DNA of 64,000 nucleotides, from contig JAMKCF010000011.1 in assembly GCA_023634235.1 (NCBI GenBank), positions 323,501 through 387,500 of the forward strand, given 5' to 3'. This DNA comes from Pisaster brevispinus. Taxonomy: Eukaryota > Echinodermata > Asteroidea > Forcipulatida > Asteriidae. Made by a program: the position numbers and the translations under genes. The notes below the pieces were generated by a model. It did not search any database. It was given only the letters and a program-made list of their open reading frames with translations, and was not told where the DNA came from. This document shows, one piece after another, positions 56,201 through 64,000 of the stretch (positions are counted from its first letter, which is position 1; each line of letters starts with the position of its first letter).

Positions 56201-58562
56201 TTCATCCTGATGATCTTTCTATGATGAACAACAACGCTGATGAACCAGCTGACGCAAAGGAAAGGCAGCTTCCTCATGTTCAACAATCAGGTTTGTTTCT
56301 TGGGAGTTTGTTTTTCTTCAATTCCCCAAAACTTGAGAACGGTCCCTGTTTCATCAGTACATCGATTACACTCGATGATATTTGTGTTTCTTTCTTTTTC
56401 AAAGTAAGGCTTTTTTATTGTAAACTGAAAGTTTGCTCGGGTTTTTTACTTCCTTTTTTCTATGGTGCCAACAGATAAATCCTTGTTTATTTCATTATGT
56501 TTGGAAGATAAGAACCCTGGTTGCTGGTTTTTTGTTTGTTTATAATAATCAATTGTCAATGAGTCAAGCGTTTCATTATCATGGCACTTGTCCATGGAGC
56601 CTGGAAAAAGCTAAGCTAAGGATTGTGTAAGTGATTGCACCTTTTTTTAGGGCTACTAAGATAATCAGAGACAATTAAATTATCATTCCTTCAAAGTAAT
56701 ATTGGGTGCCCATGTCACCATGTTATATGAAAGATAGGATCCTGTAATGTGTGTAACCGGTTCAAGGGTGCAGCAAGATTAAACCAAAATGATTCAACAA
56801 CGAATATGAGTTCGATGAACAACAATCTGATCTTAATATTTTTCACTAAAACCAATTCTCCAAGTAGGCTAGTAATGTCAAAGGACATTTTAAGATGAAA
56901 ATCAAGAAGAAATAGTAATACAATTCCAACTTAAACAAAAATATAAAAAGTTCACATAGGAAAGAATTAATGCCATGAAAGTAATAAAAGGTAGAAATAA
57001 ACTTAGCAGCTTGAAGAACTCTTGGTTGAAAAAACGATGACAAACCACTGAACGTTACACGACACTACTCACAATCCACGCGAATACAAACAAGTTTAAA
57101 TGAAGAAAATGATGAAACAATATCCAGAAACATCAGGAAAAGTTTAAAAGTTCAGATTCTAGAAGACACATTATCTACATTGCTGTGGTCACATTCTTTG
57201 TGAAACTTTTGTAAATAAAAAAAAATAAAAATCAAGTCATGGTAAAGACCATGTCCCCATGTTTACAAAAGTGTGACTTTGTACACTTCAGGGCCAGTGG
57301 CGTAACTAGACATTTTCATTTGGGGGGCAAGTGGGGGCAAAGATTAAATTTGGGGGTGCCAAAGAAGTGCAAGGCTATCATTAAATATGTTAACTGATTT
57401 ATATATTATAAGAATATACTTTTCTGTGATTTCATATGGGGGGGCAAGGGTTCTGTGCGGGGGGGGGGGGGGGGGGGGGGGGGGGGGCGCAGGCCCCCCC
57501 TGCCCCCCCCCCCCCCCCTCTGGTGACGCCACTGTTCAGGGCGTATCTGACAGATAAGATCCTACACTGGTCCTATGGGAAATTTCACATGCTGTATCAT
57601 AGTTACCACATAAATTAAAGAGTAATAAAACAGTTGTACAAGTTTTGAGATGTGCCCCCTTTCTTTATGTAAAAAATTGACATAAATTGTATGGTGCAAT
57701 TTCCATAAAATGTAAGATTTGTATGTTTTTCTGCCATTGAGTTGTGTACAAAATGTACCTGCAGTAAGTCCAGGCTCTGTGGCTCTTTGGTAAACATGTG
57801 ATGTCAAATGTTACATGGTCTATAGGAAATAATGAATGCTTAAAACAATAATGCATGTTACCACTTTCTTGCAGTAAGGAAAAGGTACCTTGTCTGGCCA
57901 AAATCGCATGAAAAAAAGGTAACGACATTCTTCATGGAGATTATCAAAGGAGAAAGTCAGCAGTCTCTACCTAGTCAGTACAAGTATAATTCCCCTTAAG
58001 CCCTGCATGTTCATCTAGATGTATGTACTCAAACTTTGACTCACTATAAAAGGTTCACCGATTTATACTCGCCAATTTGTAGATTATTTAAGAATAATCT
58101 TGTCGCCTACTGACAAATAAAATGAAGGTTTCACTGCTTCTTTTGTGGTTCTGATGAAAAGTGAGTTTATTTATGTCTCTCTTTTCATGTCACAGCTCAC
58201 ATGAGATAGTTTAACAATTTTAGGAATCAAAATCTATGTATTTCTAGCAGTTAGAAAAAATGTAACAATATCATCCAGATAAGCTTACATTTAAAAAGAT
58301 AAAAGTCTATTAGATTAACAGTTTGAGATGTGTTTACAAGAGTCTCTACTTGAAAACTGTCTAATGAGCGAAGGGTTAACGTGGAATAAATATAGTCTTT
58401 ATTGTGTTTTTTTTCACAGGAAGAAATCAAATTGAATCCTTCTTAAAAGAAGAACCAGAAATTCCTTACAGTTGGACAACAATAAGGACCAAAGTAATGA
58501 ACGAGAAGGCAAAGTGGCAAAGGATTATGAAAAAAAGGATGGAAGAAATGGGGGAAGACTAG
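41259..58562 (+). CDS. Composite SET - zinc knuckle - tyrosine-recombinase-like gene, copy 2
   Basis: Exons: 41259-41264, 42538-42652, 44460-44613, 45056-45258, 45716-45759, 45957-46083, 47056-47108, 47654-47780, 48741-48793, 49415-49544, 50242-50306, 50775-50898, 51725-51780, 52874-54755, 55041-55090, 56161-56290, 57875-57973, 58420-58562. Every exon has the same length and phase as in copy 1, so this copy is also intact at 1,186 aa. Differences include P for L in module A2 (ADPRQ against ADLRQ), three residues near the start of the recombinase exon (I/V, S/T, T/S), and a GTCAGT donor at 57,974 in place of GTAAGT. Both copies could be expressed. Confidence 0.83.
43175..43990 (+). repeat. 5' minisatellite (copy 2)
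   Basis: Same ~55-bp unit order as in copy 1, with a 2-bp net length difference. Variant units fall in the same positions, so it was copied as a block. Confidence 0.97.
44460..45258 (+). CDS. SET domain exons a and b (copy 2)
   Basis: Exons 44460-44613 and 45056-45258 encode the same residues as copy 1, including GLGVF, the NHG variant and YDYG. The decoy donor downstream of exon a is also kept. Confidence 0.9.
45716..51780 (+). CDS. Alternating B-A modules (copy 2)
   Basis: Same nine module exons in the same order as copy 1. The internal 1.7 kb duplication is present. Intron tracts (GTTT, GTC, poly-T/poly-G near 46,170-46,330 and 47,880-48,010) differ in length from copy 1. Confidence 0.85.
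51904..52467. mobile_element. Fold-back element (copy 2)
   Basis: Counterpart of 28,945-29,510. One left-arm base differs (CTCTTTACG here, GTCTTTACG in copy 1), and here it pairs with the right arm. Confidence 0.8.
52622..52730. repeat. Two adjacent palindromes 5' of the recombinase exon (copy 2)
   Basis: Same pair as in copy 1. An A-to-G change (ATGTGTAT) introduces one mispair in the outer stem of the first; the second remains perfect. Confidence 0.9.
52874..54755 (+). CDS. Zinc knuckle and tyrosine-recombinase-like exon (copy 2)
   Basis: Same length as copy 1. All candidate metal ligands and the R, R, H and Y positions are unchanged. By eye only five substitutions separate the two exons. 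Four of them fall within about 41 bp at the Ser/Thr/Asp-rich start. Confidence 0.9.
55041..56290 (+). CDS. Modules B6 and A6 (copy 2)
   Basis: Exons 55041-55090 and 56161-56290 are identical in coding content to copy 1. Confidence 0.85.
57295..57534. mobile_element. hAT-like non-autonomous element with 8-bp target duplication
   Basis: Terminal inverted repeats CAGTGGCGTAACTAGA and (inverted) CAGTGGCGTCACCAGAG bound a 240-bp element. TTCAGGGC directly flanks it on both sides (57,287-57,294 and 57,535-57,542), an 8-bp target duplication as made by hAT transposases. Its centre holds long G and C runs that could fold together. No coding capacity. Confidence 0.9.
57594..57814 (+). repeat. Dispersed repeat shared with the channel intron (copy 2)
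   Basis: Counterpart of 33,550-33,770 and 13,765-13,975. Confidence 0.7.
57875..58562 (+). CDS. Composite gene last two exons (copy 2)
   Basis: Exons 57875-57973 and 58420-58562 encode the same residues as copy 1 and end at TAG. The donor after 57,973 is GTCAGT rather than GTAAGT. It is still a GT donor but weaker, and could reduce inclusion of this end. Confidence 0.75.
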
Positions 58563-58594
58563 CTTATATAAGACCAGTGTTACAGGTATTGTTT

Positions 58595-61500
58595 AGAAAT
58601 ATGCAATGGGGGGAGGGGGGACATTGCCAGTTGCAGTGTGTTATAACTTTTGGGAGGAGAGAGTAAAATTGAAGAAATTGAAGTGTTAAAACTATCGTAG
58701 GGAAAGACGTACATTTTGGAGACAGAGCCAGTTTCTATATGTTAATTTTGTTTTTGTGAGGAAATGTACTTGTGGGGAACATTGTCAAATTGGAGACTGC
58801 AAAATTGCAATTTGCTATGATTTTTTGAAAAAGGTACAATTTGAGACATTGGCAATTTGCAACGTGTTATAATTTTGGTGGGAAAAAATGGTTTATTAGG
58901 GAGACTTTGCCAATTTGCATCAGTTATGATTTGTGTTCATGAAAAAAGGTGCAAATGGAAACTTAGCAATTTGCAATGTGTTATAATTTTGGTGGGAAAA
59001 ATTGTTTATTGCCAGTTTGCATCAGTTATGATTTGTGCTCGTGAAAAAAGGTGCAATTGGAGACATTGCCAATTTGCAATGTGTTATAATTTTGGTGGGA
59101 AAAAATGGTTTATTAGGGAGACTTTGCCAATTTGCAATATGTTATGATTTGTGCTCATGAAAAAAGGTACAATTGGAGACATTGCCAATTTGCAATGTGT
59201 TATAATTTTGGTGGGGAAAATGTTTTATTAGGGAGACTTTGCCAATTTGCAATATGTTATGATTTGTGCTCATGAAAAAAGGTGCAATTGGAGACATTGC
59301 CAATTTGCAATGTGTTATAATTTTGGTGGGGAAAATGTTTTATTAGGGAGACTTTGCCAATTTGCAATATGTTATGATTTGTGCTCATGAAAAAAGGTGC
59401 AATTGGAGACATTGCCAATTTGCAATGTGTTATAATTTTGGTGGGAAAATAATTTACTTGGGAGACTTTGCCAATTTGCAATATGTTATGATTTGTGTTC
59501 ATGAAAAAAGGTGGAAATGGAAACATTGCCAATTTGCAATGTGTTATAATTTTGGTGGGAAAAATGGTTTATTGCCAGTTTGCATCAGTTATGATTTGTG
59601 CTCGTGAAAAAAAGGTGCAATCGGAGACATTGCCAATTTGCAATGTGTTATAATTTTGGTCGGAAAAATGGTTTATTAGGGAGACTTTGCCAATTTGCAA
59701 TATGTTATGATTTGTGCTCATGAAAAAAGGTACAATTGGAGACATTGCCAATTTGCAATGTGTTATAATTTTGGTGGGAAAAAATGGTTTATTAGGGAGA
59801 CTTTGCCAATTTGCAATATGTTATGATTTGTGCTCATGAAAAAAGGTACAATTGGAGACATTGCCAATTTGCAATGTGTTATAATTTTGGTGGGGAAAAT
59901 GGTTTATTAGGGAGACTTTGCCAATTTGCAATATGTTATGATTTGTGGTCATGAAAAAAGGTGCAATTGGAGACATTGCCAATTTGCAATGTGTTATAAT
60001 TTTGGTGGGAAAATAATTTACTTGGGAGACTTTGCCAATTTGCATCAGTTATGATTTGTGTTCATGAAAAAAGGTGGAAATGGAAACATTGCCAATTTGC
60101 AATGTGTTATAATTTTGGTCGGAAAAATTGTTTATTTTTGGAGACTTTGCAAATTTGCAATGTGTTATTATTTGTGTTCTTGAAAAAAAAGGTACAATTG
60201 GAAACAATGCCAATTTGCAATGTGTTATAATTTTGGTCGGAAAAATGGTTTATTAGGGAGACTTTGCCAATTTGCAATATGTTATGATTTGTGCTCATGA
60301 AAAAAGGTACAATTGGAGACATTGCCAATTTGCAATGTGTTATATTTTTGGTGGGAAAAAATGGTTTATTAGGGAGACTTTGCCAATTTGCAATATGTTA
60401 TGATTTGTGCTCATGAAAAAAGGTACAATTGGAGACATTGCCAATTTGCAATGTGTTATAATTTTGGTGGGAAAATGGTTTATTTGGGAGACTTCGCCAA
60501 TTTGAAATTCGTATGATGTGTTGTCATAAAAAAAGGGTACATTTAAAAAGACATTGTAAAGTGGCAAAGGATTATGAAAAAAAGAATTGAAGAGATGGGG
60601 AAAGACTAGCTTATATAAGACCAGTGTTACAGGTATTGTTTAGAAATATGCAATGGGGGAGGGGGGACATTGCCAGTTGCAGTGTGTTATAACTTTTGGG
60701 AGGAGAGAGTAAAATTGAAGAAATTGAAGTGTTAAAATTATCGTAGGGAAAGAGGTCATTTTGGAGACAAAGCCAGTTTCTATATGTTAATTTTGTTTTT
60801 GTGAGGAAATGTACTTGTGGGGAACATTGTCAAATTGGAGACTGCCAAATTGCAATTTGCTATGATTTTTTGAAAAGGTACAATTTGAGACATTGCCAAT
60901 TTGCAATGTGTTATAATTTGTGCTCATGATAAACAAGTGCAATTGGAGACATTGCCAATTTTCAATGTGTTATAATTTTGGTGGGAAAATGGATTATTTG
61001 GGAGACTTTGCCAATTTGCAATATGTTATGATTTGTGCTCATGAAAAAAGGTACAATTGGAGACATTGCCAATTTGCAATGTGTTATAATTTTGGTGGGA
61101 AAAAATGGTTTACTAGGGAGACTTTGCCAATTTGCAATATGTTATGATTTGTGCTCATGAAAAAAGGTACAATTGGAGACATTGCCAAATTGCAATGTGT
61201 TATAATTTTGGTGGGAAAAAATGGTTTATTAGGGAGACTTTGCCAATTTGCAATATGTTATGATTTGTGCTCATGAAAAAAGGTACAATTGGAGACATTG
61301 CCAATTTGCAATGTGTTATAATTTTGGTGGGAAAATGGTTTATTTGGGAGACTTCGCCAATTTGAAATTCGTATGATTTGTTGTCATAAAAAAGGGTACA
61401 TTTAAAAAGACATTGTAAAGTGGCAAAGGATTATGAAAAAAAGAATTGAAGAGATGGGGAAAGACTAGCTTATATAAGACCAGTGTTACAGGTATTGTTT

Positions 61501-62545
61501 AGAAATATGCAATGGGGGAGGGGGGACATTGCCAGTTGCAGTGTGTTATAACTTTTAAGAGGAGAGAGTAAAATTGAAGAAATTGAAGTGTTAAAATTAT
61601 CGTAGGGAAAGAGGTCATTTTGGAGACAAAGCCAGTTTCTATATGTTAATTTTGTTTTTGTGAGGAAATGTACTTGTGGGGAACATTGTCAAATTGGAGA
61701 CTGCCAAATTGCAATTTGCTATGATTTTTTGAAAAAGGTACAATTTGAGACATTGCCAATTTGCAATGTGTTATAATTTGTGCTCATGAAAAACAAGTGC
61801 AATTGGAGACATTGCCAATTTTCAATGTGTTATAATTTTGGTGGGAAAATGGATTATTTGGGAGACTTTGCCAATTTGCAATATGTTATGATTTGTGCTC
61901 ATGAAAAAAGGTACAATTGGAGACATTGCCAATTTGCAATGTGTTATATTTTTGGTGGGAAAAATGGTTTACTAGGGAGACTTTGCCAATTTGCAATATG
62001 TTATGATTTGTGCTCATGAAAAAAGGTACAATTGGAGACATTGCCAAATTGCAATGTGTTATAATTTTGGTGGGAAAAAATGGTTTATTAGGGAGACTTT
62101 GCCAATTTGCATCTGTTATGATTTGTGGTCATGAAAAAAAGGTACAATTGGAGACATTGCCAATTTGCCATGTTATCATTTTTTTTTTTTTTTGAAAAAA
62201 AAGATGCAAATTGAGACATTGCCAATTTGGAATATCATAACTATAAAAAAAATATTTTGGGAATTGTTGCCATTTTGCCATGTTATGATTTATTTAATTT
62301 TATATTGTTTTGTTTGAAAAAGGGGGTACAGTTTGAGACATTGCTGATAGCAATGTGTTATAATTATTGCGGGGAAAAGGTTACAGTTGGAAGACATTTC
62401 AGTGTGTAAAATTATAGCTTTCGAAAAATAGGTAGGTATACTTTGAGGAAAATAGTACAATTGGAGACGTTGCCAATTTGGCAATTTTTTTAATTATTTT
62501 ATTGGGGGAGGAGTACATTTGGGAGACATTGCCAGGTACTACGTG
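58595..62545 (+). repeat. 3' minisatellite with higher-order repeats (copy 2)
   Basis: Same dimeric ~116-bp unit. The array is about 130 bp longer than in copy 1, and the order of variant units differs in places. For example, dimer units are gained or lost near 59,150-59,400 and 60,100-60,480. Exon-fragment relics lie at about 60,559 and 61,419. Confidence 0.97.
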
Positions 62546-64000
62546 TTATTATTGTAAACAATTATATTATTGTAAACAGTTTTGGCAATTTTTTGTTAAT
62601 TATAGTTGCAAACTTTTCGAAAAATGTTTTTTATCGTTACAAATGTTCATGTCAGTCTCCATGTAATGGCTGCTTTGAATGCACTCATTTTTGCAAATGA
62701 AAGGATATCTAAAAAAAATTCAGGATTCAAAAATCTACCCGTGACACTTTTGCCTGACTACCTTTTTCATTGCCGCAAATATACTGCTGCACATTAATGT
62801 GTTTAAAGAAACATTATGAGAAGTGTGTATGCTTTTACATTATAAATGTATGTGTATACAAAAACTATAATAATCCTTTTCGAAATGTATTCACCAATTA
62901 ACTGTGTCTGCTTCTCTTGCCGTAAGTAAGCATTTACCACAAAATTTAAACGTGTCTTTGAAGTGGTAATTCTTTCTGAAAGCAATGCTGCTATAGCTCT
63001 ATTATTTTTTTTACTGGTAGTTAGATAACCAACACAATATTGATAAGCAGCTGTGCTGTCTCTATAAGACCAGTCTTACAGGTGTTGTTTTTGTAAATGT
63101 CGACAGTTTAGTGCGGTTTGTGGCCATCCATATGCATTCGACGTTCCCCAGCCTTTTCAGAACAAATTAAATAAGAATTAACCAAGAGTGAGATATGAAT
63201 AAAACATGCTCTGATCCTGTTGTTGCACGTGGAATTTGTGTCTTTTTTGGTTTTTTGGTTTTTTTTAAAACAAAGTCATTGTAGTTGGTATTTGATTGTA
63301 CTTGTCCTATTTGTTTATTTATTAGATTATGTTTATATACTTCCAAAAAAACCTCCACACACACTACACACATTTTTGAAGACAAAGGAGTTTTTAACAA
63401 AAATTTAAAAGTATAAGTACAAGTTTTCATTGGGGCCTATCGATCTCCCCCAAAAAATGCATTTGGCAGTGGTGCATAGGTTTGACGTGACAGCAACCCG
63501 GTCCTCTATATAGAATTCTGACAAAGTAACGCCATTCTTTTTTTTTAGGGGATTTTTTCATTAAGGTTATAAGGACTTGGTACAGTGGTTCGACCCCCTC
63601 TACTCTTCTTTTCATTTAATTATTTATAATGTTTTTTACGTGGGCGTGAGGGACTGCGCGCATAGTAACCCCTCTTTATATTCCAAAGTCCACTGCTTAC
63701 TTTCACGGACCTTTAAACACCTACATGATTCATGATTGTTTTTGTATGTTGAGAGACACTAGTGGGAAATAATGTCATGTCAAAGACATCCCTTCAAAGT
63801 TTATTACAGTGACAGTACCCTCCCCCACCTCAACTAATTTCCCTCTTTGCGTGCGTTTTCTTCATCTTATCATTAATCATTAGTGTGTTTAGTGTTACCA
63901 TCTGCCTTTTCCTTATAGTCGTCAATGTTTACGTATTCTTTTTTGTTTAGATTAAATATTAATTCTTTTTTATTTTGAACCATTTAAATAAACCACAGTA
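62546..64000. other. Right arm of unit 2, no gene seen
   Basis: Matches 38,371-39,826 with few changes. No supported coding region. The window ends before the right terminus of the unit. Confidence 0.7.

Larger units (their letters stand above)
40222..64000 (+). mobile_element. 22.9 kb-type unit, copy 2 (right end outside window)
   Basis: Repeats copy 1 with offset 23,005 at the left, 22,959 in the middle, 24,044 after the hAT-MITE and 24,175 at the right. The last base matches position 39,826 of copy 1, so about 308 bp and the right terminus are missing. It carries the complete MITE segment that copy 1 has lost. Confidence 0.9.

Overview
This is animal (metazoan) nuclear DNA. It is AT-rich, its genes have many short exons with GT-AG introns, and it holds microsatellites, minisatellites and small inverted-repeat elements but no bacterial-type operons. 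The word TAGGCCTA and small GGGCGCT inverted repeats recur on the left. My guess is a marine invertebrate deuterostome (echinoderm- or hemichordate-like), with low confidence.

Region 1 (1-17,166) holds a degenerin/ENaC/ASIC-family sodium channel gene on the minus strand. Twelve exons with matching splice phases run from the PAVTICNLN region just after TM1 (15,676-16,186) to the TM2/GxS pore exon and stop codon (3,107-3,391). The exon that should carry TM1 is visible only as its last ~9 codons (17,141-17,166). Its reading frame then enters an (ATT)n microsatellite and the sequence becomes something else.

Region 2 (17,217-40,134) and region 3 (40,222 to the window end) are two near-identical copies of a ~22.9 kb unit in direct tandem. 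Each starts and stops next to a TTA-rich microsatellite. The unit ends look like imperfect inverted repeats (ATGGCCC...AGACAT) flanked by TTA. Each unit carries one plus-strand gene of 18 inferred coding exons. All splice phases agree and the spliced product is 1,186 aa. Domain order is: short N-terminus; KMT5A/SET8-like SET domain (two exons); a series of alternating small exons, here called B and A (B1 A1 B2 A2 B3 A3 B4 A4 B5); one 1.88 kb exon with two zinc knuckles and a tyrosine-recombinase-like core (R...R...H...Y); B6 and A6; and two W-containing C-terminal exons. The gene lies between two minisatellite arrays built on related units starting GGGAGACATTGC. The 3' array has also captured and re-amplified the last coding exon.

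The main candidate for something undescribed is this composite gene (histone-methyltransferase-like domain plus DNA strand-exchange-like domain) inside a tandem, satellite-framed unit that appears to interrupt a sodium-channel exon. The two copies differ by roughly 0.3% in the large exon. They also differ by a 1.08 kb deletion in copy 1 that cuts through a hAT-like MITE with an 8-bp target duplication, by one weakened splice donor, and by the number of satellite units. The main alternative is an assembly artefact at the (ATT)n tract, or two haplotypes laid end to end.
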